A stretch of DNA of 64,000 nucleotides from Adiantum capillus-veneris (lineage: Eukaryota > Streptophyta > Polypodiopsida > Polypodiales > Pteridaceae). The translations under genes were made by a program, and so were the position numbers. Every line of letters starts with the position of its first letter. Within the stretch, counting starts at the first letter, position 1. The notes under the pieces are model-generated. The model ran no database searches. It was not told the origin of the DNA and worked only from the letters and a program-made list of their open reading frames with translations. This document shows, piece after piece, positions 1 to 15,574 of the stretch. Location of the stretch: contig CM043944.1 of NCBI GenBank assembly GCA_014529385.2, positions 175,361,740-175,425,739 on the forward strand, given 5' to 3'.

Positions 1-4483
<4,483 letters not shown>

Positions 4484-4751
4484 TAATGCTATTGGAAATA
4501 GGCAGTAAGCCTGCGTTCTCAACACCCTATTGGCAATAGGCAGTAGCCTGCGTTATTGGCAATAAGCAGTAAGCCTGTGTTCTCAACACCTTATTGGCAA
4601 TAGGCAGTAGCCTGCGTTCTCAACACCCTATTGGCAATAGGCAGTAGCCTGCGTTATTGGCTATAAGCAATACAGGTCACGTTATTGGCAATAGGAAAGT
4701 AAAAGTTGCGCTATTGGCAATAGGCAGTAGCCTGCGTTCTTAACACCCTTT
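4484..4751. repeat. Tandem minisatellite, unit about 37-38 bp with shorter variants
   Basis: At least six irregular units carry CTATTGGCAATAGGCAGTAG followed by CCTGCGTTCTCAACACC. Some units lack the CTCAACACC part and run straight into the next TTATTGGCAATA. The CTATTGGCAATAG core is palindromic apart from its centre. Small variants such as AATAAGCAGTAAGCC show the array is not recent. Confidence 0.85.
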
Positions 4752-5756
4752 CGCTCTCTATCTCACACACACACCCACAAGCCAAAGCTGCAGAAGTTAT
4801 TCACAGCGGGTGATCTCTCTCTCTCTATCTCTCTCACACGCACACACAAGCCGAGGCCAACAACACACACACACACACACATGGTGCCGATACCAAGCAA
4901 TACGGGTAACCTTTCGCTACAAGGCACAACACAAGCAACAACTCCTCACCGCAAGGACAGAACGCTGTTGAGTCTCTGATTGAGAAACACAACAAGGTAA
5001 TAGCTGAGTTTTTTTCATACTATGTCGAATTTCTTGTAGAAGAAACCATGCACCTTAATAGGAAAGTAAACGTATCCACAAGGCACACTGTCTGCTTCAC
5101 AAAAAAATTGTTGGAATTTCGTATTAGAATACATGTGTTTAAAGCATTACACAAAGCACTTAGTGTGGTTGAGGAACAAACATGGTACGATGTATACACA
5201 CACACACACCCACACACACGCATACACGTCTACTGTGCAGGAGCTTAAGAAAAAAATATTACACTTAGGATGGGATTCACCAACATGTACATGACCATAC
5301 AAACGTAAGCAAGCGTATACATATTATAAACAGAGTAACAAAAGTACACGGTCTTTTTAAAAAAAGTTTTTCTTTTTTTGATACCATGGATGGAGCAGTA
5401 TCAATACCATAACGAGGATACTCGTGTCAAGTGATATATTACCTTGAACACTACTTGAAAAGGAGGAGCACTGCAAATGGCTACTACAAGCAACAACCAG
5501 GTGATTTGTTACATAAAGCCTCAGATACAATTGTATGTAAGCACTAATAGTAAGAATGACAAGTCTTTCTTATCAAATTTTTGAATATTATTGAGCATGA
5601 AAAATCAAAGATGTATACGATAGCCTCATGTGAGGAAAAATGACATTGTATAAGACTGGGAGATTTTGAAAATATAGAGGTCGTGCAAATAGAATGCTGC
5701 CAAAATTTTCACAGATTAAGTATCTATACTAATAGATAAAAGGAGAGGGGATTCCG
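4752..5756. other. Intergenic, short microsatellites only
   Basis: Several short (TC)n and (AC)n tracts occur between 4755 and 5222. I see no coding signal or recognisable element end. Confidence 0.5.
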
Positions 5757-5965
<209 letters not shown>

Positions 5966-6001
5966 TAGATTTTATTATCGTCCTCGGAGGTCAAATATGA
6001 C

Positions 6002-9000
6002 CTATGGGACCAAAGTTACATGTGATGTAGTATGTGTATGGCTGATGAGTGACTCTCGATGCTCCAAAATTGTAGTGATGAGAGTCGCAATGGAGAGCCC
6101 ACACTTTGGCTGGGAGAGGAAAGTGTGTAGGTCTAAGTTATGGCTGAAAATGTGAGAGAAGCAAGTTCGGATGTGATCAAAAGCTGAGCACTCTAGTAGT
6201 GTGTGGTACTCAGACTCTCGAACTTGCAGTGAGCATAATGTGCACAATCGATTTGACTCTTCTCCATTGCCCCAACGCCCTATCTCGCATCGAAGGAAAT
6301 GGGAGCTAAGCCGAATTGCTGCAATAGTGCGTATCGCGGACAAGGGAATAGGCTCAAGCATGTAAGTGGGAGTACGGTTTCCTCTCTCAGCGAAGAACAT
6401 GGTTAGTTGGGGGCAATATAGGTGGTGTAATGTATGAAGCGTGACCCACCGGATTTCTCCCAAGCCGTAATACATTGGCGTTGTAGAAAAGCTTCATTCA
6501 CTTGAGAGTCAATTGAAGCATCATGTAGCAAGTGTAATGCATCCCATCTCCCAAACCACTTCTTTATGTCTTGCATCCATCCCGTGCTCAAGATCTTGCT
6601 TTTATGCGTCTTTTGAACTTTTTTGCTTGCTTCCCATGCAATTGTAGGAAGTCGATGTGAGGGGTTTTGACGCATCTTTATCATGTACTCCACAACCCTT
6701 TCCATGCCCATAACCTCAATTGGAAGAGATCCCAACTCAAGAAGTAGGAGCATATATGGTGTTTGCGTCTTAACTTGGAGAAAGTTTGTAAGAAAACGCT
6801 TTTGGACATTCTCAAACTCTTTCCAAGTAGACTTTGAGATGCTCCCGCCCCACACTTCAACTCCATAAAGAAGAACCGGTGTCACCAATGCATCAAAAAG
6901 ATACTTCTTGAGAACCCAACACTTGATGTTTCCCGCATTACACATGTTCTCAAATGCATAATATGCTCTCTTTCCCGCTTCCAAACGACGCATAGCACAT
7001 TCATGCCACTTGTGATTGGATGGAACCTCAAGGCCAAGGTACTTAAAGCTCTCAACAACTTCAAGTGTCTCGTTGTTGTACACAATGCATGGCTTCTCCT
7101 TATGGTTGGTTTTCACAAGCATAACCTTTGTTTTGGATTCATTTACAATCAGCCCACTATGAAAGCAAAAGTTCTCAAGGACAACCATAAGCTTTTGTGC
7201 ATCTTCTAAAGTGTGTGCTAGAAGCACTACATCATCCGCATACAACAAAAGCATGATTACCGCATTGCAAATAGTGACCTCTTCAATGCCTTCTTCTTGC
7301 ATAAAGTCAAGTACCATTTGTTCCAATTGATCGATGCATAGACCAAAGAGAGTTGGTGACAATGGACATCCTTGTTTAACCCCAATAGTGCTTACAAAAA
7401 TTTCTGAAATTTCTCTTCCCATGCGCAATTGACAAATCACCTTCTCATAGATTCGAGAAACCGCAAGCATAAACTCACTTGGCACTTGGAGTTCTTCCAT
7501 CCTTCTCCACAAATTGTTACGTGGAATCATATCAAAGGCTTTCTTAAAGTCCACAAAACAACAATACAATCACTTGCCTTTCAACCGACTTTCCTCCATG
7601 AGAACACGAAGAGTGACAAGATGATCAATGGTGCTATGGCATTGACGAAAACCCGCTTGTCCCTTTGCACGCTTGTCATTATCTTCAGCCCAATCACTCA
7701 ATTTCATCTCCATTATGCACCCAAACAACTTTTCCATAAGAGACCCAATCATTATAGTCCGGTAGTTGCTTACATTCTTTACATCCCCTCCTTTATGCAA
7801 AGGCTTAACCCAATTAGTACTCCAATCATAAGGCATACCATGTTGAAGTGCAAGGTTGAACATATCACACATCCACTCATGGGTAAAATCTCCCGTCGAT
7901 TTGATCATCTCCGGCTTGATACCTTGAAGATCTCTCGCTTTGCGAGTGGCCAACTTTTCAAGCCCACCGCATACATCCTCAATAGTAAAAAAAGACGGCA
8001 TACATGGGAGTGAACAATAAAATGGAATTTTTTCAGTATTTTCTTGCTCATATAATTGCCTACAATGTGTGTACATATCCACTAGACTCAAGTCACCAAA
8101 ATTCTCAACCCACTTGTCTCTCAAGTTTCTCCAAAATCTTCCAGATACATGTGCCTTTTCTTGGACTTGAAATTCTTGTTGCTTTACTTCCCATCTTCTT
8201 CTCTTCTTTTGAATCAATGCCTTGTATGTATGTAAATGACTTTGATAGTTGTCTTTGTCCATAGTTGCATCAAGCTTTATCAAGGACTTTCGAGCATCTT
8301 GACATTCTTTATCAAACCACCTTTTGCGTGATCTATCTTTGTTGATACCATGGAGATGCTTTATGGCAAAGCATTCTTCCGCACAAGAACAAATAGCTTT
8401 CTTGAAAGCTTCCCATTTAGTTTCCAATGGTGCATCACATTGAAGCTTTGTCATCCATAATTTTTGCTCAACCATTTCAATGTACATTGGTGCCCGTTTG
8501 AAATCCATACATAGTGATAACTTCTCTTTCCTTTGGCTAAGATTATCATGCTTAGTTGCTTCTCCACATGAAAGGTCAATACATAAGGTGCGATGGTCGG
8601 ATTCCGGGGTCCATTGACCAAACATAAAACTCTTTATGCGATACATGATGGCTTCAGAGAGTAGCATATAGTCAATCACACTATCCCCATTATGTCTTCT
8701 ACATGTAAATCCATTGGTTCCACTCCACAAAGATACACCGTTGGCAATGAGCATACCCGTGCTATTACACATGTGTAAAAGTAACTTTCGATAGTGATCC
8801 GGCTCTTTCTCATCCATTGAAGTACGATCATACAAGTGACCTTCCTCCAACTCCCTTGAAATGTATGGCATATCAAATTATTGAGTATCATGTTGCAATG
8901 TTTCTGTGCGAGAATTCATATCCCCAAATACAATAACATCACCTTCACCTTTGAAATAAGCAATGTCCTCTTCCATATCAGAAAATGGTTGATCTCTATC

Positions 9001-9390
9001 CATGCAAGCATAAAAGGGAGAATCATGATGAGGAATGTAGCAACCGGCTACAAAAATGGGTGCTCTTTTTGGTGTCATACTTTTCAGCCATACATAACGT
9101 TTGTACTTGTCATCTTTCACAATTGATACAAAATCTTCCAATCCTTTCTTAACCATACATGCTAACCCTCCTTGTCCTCTTCGTTGCTTGAGATTCTTTG
9201 ACCACATCAATGAATGTACATTGTAATCCTCCAAGCCGTTAATCCTTTGTGTATCATGCTCCCAAGTTTCAACAAGAAGTACAACATCGGCTTTGCTTGT
9301 TAGTTCATCAATGCCAACCCCCGCATTCCATGGGTATCCATTACAATTCCAAAAGCATATTTTCAATGGTAACTCGGTCTCATAGGTCAC
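6002..9390 (-). pseudogene. LINE ORF2 (endonuclease-reverse transcriptase), copy B, two nonsense codons and a 3' frameshift
   Basis: The frame opens at the ATG at 9390, six bases after the ORF1 stop. Domain order is EEP endonuclease (CFWNCNG, VETWE, GDMNSRT, SVIDYML, SDHRTL), then RT (motif A FVDFKKAFDMIP, motif B GVKQGCPLSP, catalytic YADD), then the CTLC...H...LEC region. Two in-frame stops break it: TAA at about 8880 where copy A has CAA, and TGA at about 7572 where copy A has CGA. Both are C-to-T changes, as expected from deamination of methylated C in a silenced element. A 4-bp deletion near 6403 shifts the C-terminal frame. Otherwise the domains are well preserved. Confidence 0.9.
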
Positions 9391-9396
9391 GCATCC

Positions 9397-10347
9397 CTAT
9401 TTGCTTGAGAGACTTGCCTCCTCCTTGGGCACATTTTCTTCATGAGAGATCTCCTTGTTTTTATTATTCTTTTCCTCATATGCCTTGCGATGCATATTTT
9501 GTTGCTTAATAGTGCGATCTTCACATACAAAACATTTTGTATCCCTCAAATAGATCCAACTATTATCAAGGATAATCTTTCGCTTGGTCTCATCCGGCAT
9601 GGTGCATACAATTGGCCGTTCTCCTGAGCGAGGAGCTCCTTGCTTCCCCACTCTATGTGCTCCATAGACCATAACTCCGGACATGCCAAAGTGGGTTTTG
9701 AAGAAATATTCAATAACAATGGCAAGAGAAGGAGGTGTCTCTAACTTCTCTTCGGGAATTCCACGAATAACAATGTTCTTGGAACGTCGCTCCCGTTCCT
9801 TCAACTCCTCCACATCCACATTCTCAACATTCTTTGTTTGAACCATAGCTTGCATGAGTGAGGAATTAGAAACCACGTTGCTACCACATACATCAGCCCA
9901 AGACTTGTTTGTGCATACATTTTTCATGTCGCATACATCCCGGCTCATAGTGTCAAATTTCTCCTCTTTCAATACATGGTCATGCTCTACTTTGCTCATC
10001 CGCTCCTTCAAAGCATTCAAGTCCACAAGAGAGCGTTTACATTCCTTGACTTCCTCTTCAAGTTGCATCAAACGTGTTGTTTGCATCTCAAGTGTCCTCT
10101 TGAGATTCTCATTCTCAACCACAAGTACCCTTAGTGTGCCATTCTCCATTGCAAGTGCTCGTAAGTCTTCGCCTTGTTTGTTTACGGTCTCTTGCAATGA
10201 TACCAAGTACGCCATGATCATGGTTTCCGATGTCGTTGGTTGGGTGGTTGTGTTGCTATCTCCACACTTAGGAGATTTTGGATCATTTTTCACAATGGTT
10301 GTGGACCTTGTTGAAGAAGAAGAACCCTTGCGAGTGCCAGAAGACAT
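9397..10347 (-). CDS. LINE ORF1 protein (coiled coil, RNA-binding-like)
   Basis: This intact 316-residue ORF lies upstream of ORF2 in copy B. A Ser/Thr-rich N-terminus is followed by a heptad-patterned coiled coil at about residues 45-120 and a basic C-terminal half containing RRSKNIVIRGIPEE near residue 190. That segment resembles the strand of RRM-like domains in L1-type ORF1 proteins that bind element RNA. The C-terminus is strongly charged (Lys/Glu). By analogy it would coat the LINE transcript and form a trimeric ribonucleoprotein, but trimerisation is inferred from the coiled coil only. It is the longest undamaged ORF of the LINE, so copy B may be fairly young despite its broken ORF2. 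No gag-type CCHC knuckle is visible. Confidence 0.75.
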   Translation of the reverse strand: MSSGTRKGSSSSTRSTTIVKNDPKSPKCGDSNTTTQPTTSETMIMAYLVSLQETVNKQGEDLRALAMENGTLRVLVVENENLKRTLEMQTTRLMQLEEEVKECKRSLVDLNALKERMSKVEHDHVLKEEKFDTMSRDVCDMKNVCTNKSWADVCGSNVVSNSSLMQAMVQTKNVENVDVEELKERERRSKNIVIRGIPEEKLETPPSLAIVIEYFFKTHFGMSGVMVYGAHRVGKQGAPRSGERPIVCTMPDETKRKIILDNSWIYLRDTKCFVCEDRTIKQQNMHRKAYEEKNNKNKEISHEENVPKEEASLSSK

Positions 10348-10574
10348 TGTATGTAAAATAGGAGATGAAAATCAATTTTGTTGAATCTGTTCACTTCGGA
10401 AATGCTGCTACAGAAATGCCTTCCATAACTCTGAAAATTTCTGTGTTTACATCAATGCGTAGAGGACTTCGTGCTCTTCGATTGAGGCTATAGATCACCC
10501 AAATCGGAGTTCGGATGAAGAAGTTATGATCAAAAGAGTGGACTGCTGTCTACTAGGTCAAAAAACGGCTGCAC

Positions 10575-10577
<3 letters not shown>

Positions 10578-10634
<57 letters not shown>
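10578..10634. repeat. (GA)n microsatellite at the 5' edge of LINE copy B
   Basis: About 57 bp of pure GA dinucleotide separates the LINE 5' leader from a GC-rich inverted repeat (GGCGGCGAAGCCGCC). Confidence 0.9.
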
Positions 10635-10637
<3 letters not shown>

Positions 10638-11707
10638 GCGAAGCCGCCGGCCACACTAGTGCATATAAAGTATTATGCTGACTTGTAAAACATAAGGCTA
10701 AGGATGGCCCTAAGGCAACATTTAGTGTATTCTCTCAGAATGCTAAACAGGTATAACCATTTGTTAAACTCAGACTTGTAACCATTGTTTTTTTACTACC
10801 TAGCATTAGGAGATGTGAAGTAAGGTATATGCCAATTTCCTCTTTTCATAGATGTCATATAAGACTGCTAAACTCTGAAATTGTTAGTGAAAGGTTTATG
10901 TCCAATAATTGTTATAAACTAGGAAGAGTTTGCCTTAGTTACTTTTCTTTAAAACTACCATCTTATATAAGACTGAGATAAGGTTTCGAATAAAGATATA
11001 TGACAACTTTTTGTAAGGACAGATGAGATTATATAATAAGGTTGTTTTTTGAAAAATGATCGAATTTTTAAACGAAATGCTGCCAGATTTTTCAAAAATT
11101 AGATGTACTTATATCTTAGAAAGCATACTTAGAAACCATAAAGATAGGGCTGCCCTTATGGCAAGCAATTAGTAAAATATCTAAAAAGAGCTTAACTCAT
11201 AAGTTTAACCATTGGTGACAAACACGGATACAAGCAGACAGCTAGGATGAGCATCACTCGAGATGAATTTAAGCTACAACAAATTCGGGACAAGCTCATG
11301 GCAGCCCATGAAAAAACGCGAACCGAGCCAGTAGCAATTAGGGACCCCATCTCCAAACCTTGTAAACCTATAAAAACTTTCACAGACCGTAATCGACCCT
11401 ACTTACATAGACAAGCCAAGGAGAACATAACATACAACTAGGAGTAAGGTTGGGGCCCAAGGGTGTGACAGCGATAACAAGCAGTGGGGATTGCTTGATA
11501 TACCTGTCACCCATTTAGTGCAAATTAATTCTAATTAATTGTACTTGTGGTTGGTTGGTAGGTAAAGATCCCCGCTTTCATCTACTAGGAGTTCCGGCTA
11601 GAAGCTCCTACTTTTTCATATATCGAAGTATCTTGTAATAAGTTTTTAATAAAAAAGATTGTACTTTGCTTTGGTATTTACACAACATGGTAAATGCAAA
11701 CAGTATT
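10635..11707. other. Intergenic, no clear gene
   Basis: An AT-rich stretch without recognised domains. A 64-residue open frame at 11247-11441 has no features I recognise. A compact hairpin (TAGGAGTTC...GAAGCTCCTA, about 11587-11611) is followed by a T run; with no neighbouring gene its role is unknown. Confidence 0.4.
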
Positions 11708-11819
11708 TAAGTTCCCTTAGTATATGATTCTAAATAATGGGATTTTTCAATCAAACACACACACAATTTTCCCAGGATACCTTTGGTCGGGTACCCATCA
11801 TATACTAAGGAAACTTAGT
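11708..11819. repeat. Short inverted repeat, 20-bp arms
   Basis: TAAGTTCCCTTAGTATATGA at about 11708 is matched in inverse orientation at about 11799-11819 with one mismatch, around a loop of about 70 bp. It lies just upstream of the PLE coding frame and could be part of that element's terminal structure or a tiny foldback element. Confidence 0.7.
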
Positions 11820-11874
11820 ACAGTTTTTTTCATGAAAAATAATTGTTCGCTTATTTTTTGTATTGTGATTTATT

Positions 11875-14430
11875 CAGGCCTTTTGGATTCCATCTCTCAC
11901 CCGTCTGGGATATGGAATAGAAGAAGGCATCCCTATTCCACCTGTTGGTACCCAGTGGATTATTTCTTGTTTCAAAGGTGTAGAGTTTCACAAAAAATTG
12001 CTGGACTTTGAAAAACAAGCTTTGAGCACCCACTCTATATTGGTATTAAACACTGCTTCTATAAATGAATGGCTCTCCTTATTAATTCTTTCCAGAAAAG
12101 AGAAGGATAATCTTTTAGAGGCCTTTAATACCTTCTTAGCTAAGCTACCCAATATTGACGCACAAGATAGTTCAGACCTTGACTTTTATTTTTCTTCTCT
12201 ATCCACTATTGTAAACAAATTATATTTTATCAATAACCTTCCAACAAAGCCTATAGAAATCAAGCACTCAGAAAAGGTGATTAATCCCCTTCTCGATCTA
12301 GAGCTATTGGAGGAAGAAGAGAAGGAAGCTCTCAACTTCTTAGCAGATTCAAATAGTGTATCCCCCAAACGGAGAGTCTCTAAACTCTTTTCCGAGGTAA
12401 TCCCTTTACTACCACCCAGGCAGGTTCAGTTGGATGCGATTCGACTTGAACATAAGCTCTGGGATTATGAAATTTTAAACCATCGAGCACCTTTTACAAT
12501 TTCCTCTCTAGGGTTATTATGTAGTATTCCCACTGATGTTGTTGAGCAGTGTAAAACTTTGGCCTTACCCTCCAAGAAGCTTTTGGCACAAGATGTTCTC
12601 TTCGAGCTTAAACAGGTCAAATTATCCGATGTTGATAGCAAAAAATGCCCAAGCTCTTCAATCATTGCTCGCACCAAGGGACTTTCTCTTATGGACAGAG
12701 CTAAGGATCAGAAAAGATTTCTAAGAAACTGTTGGAATTCATATAGACCCTTCCTTAAATGCCAATGCAAAAGGGTGGATCCAAAATCTAATTGTTCATC
12801 TTTAATCATTTGGTTTGATCAATTTTTGTGGTACGTCTTCTAGAATTTATCAAGGTTTTTTCAATTTTCATCCGGACCTGCCCAAGTATATGCCTTTATT
12901 GCATGGGTTGCTTTGTTTCCAACTGAATTAAGGCATGCAGTAATCATCTATTATCAATTTCATGAATACATGCTAGAAGCAGCCAAAGGTTTGGTCCTAT
13001 ACACACCTGGGACGCCTTTTCTTCAAAAACTACACAACACACCCGTGTCCAATACAATCGAAACCCTACTCAAACCTCCCAAGGGCAAGGAGCAACTAAA
13101 GAAGATCACACACACACCAAGAAGCATGGAGTCAACAAACAAGAAGCCAAGACAATTGAGAGGATTTGAAGATTATGGGGATACTCCCAAAGCACTTGAA
13201 TACCCAAATTTCGAAGATCGGGTACGTCTACTTATCACACGAAATAATGGATTATTACATTTTGAACGCACTGCTAAGATACATGGAAGATTTGTCCACA
13301 TATTATTTTGTAACAAATTTATGGACTTTATTAATCCTCATAAGTTTTTTCAATCATTGATAAATGATTTTCGTATTAAAAAAGACCTGTCTGAGATGAG
13401 GATTTGCTTTGGTTGGAAGTACACAAAAAACTTGAACCATACTCTATACAAACCATCTTCTGTGTTTGCCCAAGAAATTGATGAAACACAAGCATGTGGG
13501 TGTTTAACTCATAAAAGGTTTTCCAACTCTCTAGTTGACTTAGAACCTTTTGGAAGACATGTTATCACCACAAACCCTAGCATAGCTAGACATAAAACTT
13601 TCCAAGAGTTTATCAAGAAAGGGTTAAATCATATACCTTTAATACCAGTAAACCCTAAGTCAATAATAAAAGAACTTAGCAAGGTGTGGAAGACATTATG
13701 TAACCTTATAGGATGTGAGGATAGCAAAACTCATTACAATTATATCCAAGGTTCAGTTAATGAAATGTTCTCTCAAAGATTTCCCTTTTATAGGCAAAAC
13801 CAAACTCCCTGGTACAATAACACAGATTTGATTGTGGATGAAATAAAATATATTTTACAATTTTTATTTATATGCGGACTCGATAAATCTGCCCAAACTC
13901 CAGTATTCTTATGTAAGAAACTCATTCAATTAGCAGCAAAGAAAAGGCTAGAAAGTCCCGAATTTCGTCTTCTCTCTTCACAAGAGGAGGAAATTTTCCA
14001 GGCCATAGGATCTTATACCCAAGAGATTGGGTTAGATACACCATCTATGTCTCCTCTCCCATATCTTATGGGAAACTTTAAAATCCATAAAATGAATTTC
14101 CGATGGATCACTAATGCGCATCATTGTGTATTTACTCTTGCTACAACCATAATCACGAAATTACTCAAAGGACTAATACAAGGGTTTACAGAGTACGCAG
14201 AAACTATACATAAAAAGATACATTTGTTTTCTGGAACCAAACTAATGGGTATTGGATGATTAATAATCAATACGACTTTTTGATTAATCTACCAAAGCGG
14301 GTTACGAACATTCATTCCTTTGATATAACATCTTGTTATGAAGCTATCCCCCATAAAGGCACACATGGTCTGCTCGAGATTCTAGACAGCATTGTTAAAC
14401 TCATAAAAACTATGAAATATCTTGGATTTA
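11875..14430 (+). pseudogene. Penelope-like element (PLE) ORF with truncated reverse transcriptase
   Basis: The frame is open from about 11875, with no early ATG but preceded by a good 3' splice-site-like TTTTTTGTATTGTGATTTATTCAG, and runs to 14258 with a single in-frame TAG at 12841. Close to 14200-14225 it shifts by one base into the frame that continues at 14256. PLE features are CGCLTHKRF...GRHVITTNPSIA (the CxC...GHVVTGDL-like block before PLE RTs), then PYLMGNFKIHK (PLE P-x-LPKIHK motif), then FWNQTNGYWMINN and RT motif A as SFDITSCYEAIP. The frame then stops resembling RT, so motifs B-E with the catalytic DD are missing, and no GIY-YIG endonuclease is visible. The N-terminal roughly 300 residues are unrecognised but repeat at 15120-15565. 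Confidence 0.7.
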
Positions 14431-14439
14431 AGAAGTGTC

Positions 14440-14717
14440 GCAAACAAATTGTACTTACCAGCAGAAAGAAAAGAGAAGTGGTCTGGACGTTAGGGGACTT
14501 CAACATCGACATCAGCACCACAAAAACCCAATACCAACAGTTGGAATCTCTACTTCATTCAGAGAACTATCGGCAACAAATCAAAGATACAACAACCATC
14601 TATAATTCAATGCTAGACCATATTTGGGTGAGAAGCCAACAACCTCACTACATTTGTGGCACAAGATTTTGCTTTTGGTCAGATCATTCAATCACATATA
14701 TGCTGATCCCAAAATAA
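14440..14717 (+). pseudogene. Endonuclease (EEP) C-terminal fragment, Helitron type
   Basis: Residues reading TLGDFNID...NSMLDHIW...WSDHSITYML are the second half of an exonuclease-endonuclease-phosphatase domain (metal-binding GDFN, LDHI and SDH). The end matches the endonuclease of the decayed Helitron on the minus strand near 42065-42250, which reads NSMLDHVW...EHSTTYLL with the same spacing. I therefore assign it to a Helitron-like element rather than to the PLE in front of it. It is in the same frame as the PLE tail, probably by chance after a junction near 14420. Confidence 0.65.
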
Positions 14718-14734
14718 ATAACCCAAAGATCATT

Positions 14735-14754
14735 GGAGGGGAGACCTCTCCTCC
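14735..14754. other. Hairpin downstream of the endonuclease fragment
   Basis: GGAGGGGAG and CTCTCCTCC can pair around a 2-base centre, about 18 bp after the endonuclease stop codon. Helitrons carry a short GC-rich hairpin near their 3' end, so this may be a 3' terminus; no clear CTRR end follows, so the call is tentative. Confidence 0.35.
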
Positions 14755-15119
14755 CTTCCCACTTCCCCCACCCTTCCTACCCACCTAACCATCGAAGCAC
14801 AGGGAATCTACATTCATACCATCCAAACACCTGCTTTGATGTATATCAACTCATCTCACCGTATGTATCAAACACAATTTTTGTAACCTACAACCATTTG
14901 GTCAACAGAGTTTTCCCCCCTGCTCGATCTTCAACCTCAACATGCGTGTTCGACAATTACCTGATCTCTAAAATGTGTGTCTCCCAAAGAAACTATGCTA
15001 GATTCAATGGATTTTCACCTACCTCTCTCTCTCTCGATTAATTTTTCGCTTTCCATTTTTCTATTACCAAGGCAAATTTCTATGGCAGGCCTCATGATTT
15101 TATCACATTTTTTCTTCTT
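14755..15119. other. Pyrimidine-rich spacer, no gene seen
   Basis: A C/T-rich stretch with short (TC)n. Its open frames lack recognisable domains. Confidence 0.4.
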
Positions 15120-15565
15120 GTTTTTCAAGAGTAATACCTCTCTTACCTCCCCTAGATAGGTTGAGCTTGATGTTATTCGGTTAGAGAATAAGCTCTGGGA
15201 CTTTGAGCTTATTAATCATTCTACCCCTTTTATTATTCACTCTCTTGGCTTATTATGTAGCATTGCTTTTGAAGGGGTTGATCAATGTAAAACTTATGCT
15301 TTTCAATCCAGAAATTTTTTTTTTTGTTTTTTTTTTGGTGTGATTTGGGTGCGGGTGCTATTAAACTACCCGACATTGACCCAAACAAGTGCTCTATGCA
15401 TTTTTTGCTCAAACAAAATGGCTCTCTTTGACAAAGCAAGCCAAGGATTTGATGCAATGTTAGAAAAATTGTTGGAACACTTATAAACCCTTTGCTAGTG
15501 TAAGAAATAGGACTCTTACTCTTTTTGCAATTCCTTTATCATTTGGTTTGACCATGTGCTTAGTT
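15120..15565 (+). pseudogene. Second, diverged fragment of the PLE-associated ORF
   Basis: It aligns with about 12390-12830 of the PLE frame: VELDVIRLENKLWDFE here corresponds to VQLDAIRLEHKLWDYE there, followed by SLGLLCSI and QCKTYAF against QCKTLAL. A T-rich expansion near 15315 and several stops break the frame. Two differently decayed copies within 3 kb show that this unrecognised N-terminal module belongs to a repeat family. Confidence 0.75.
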
Positions 15566-15574
15566 TTGTTCTTC

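Noticed and set aside
11440-11700. Hammerhead ribozyme of a Penelope-like terminal repeat
   Set aside because: I looked for the CTGATGA and GAAA core near the PLE and did not find a convincing one.
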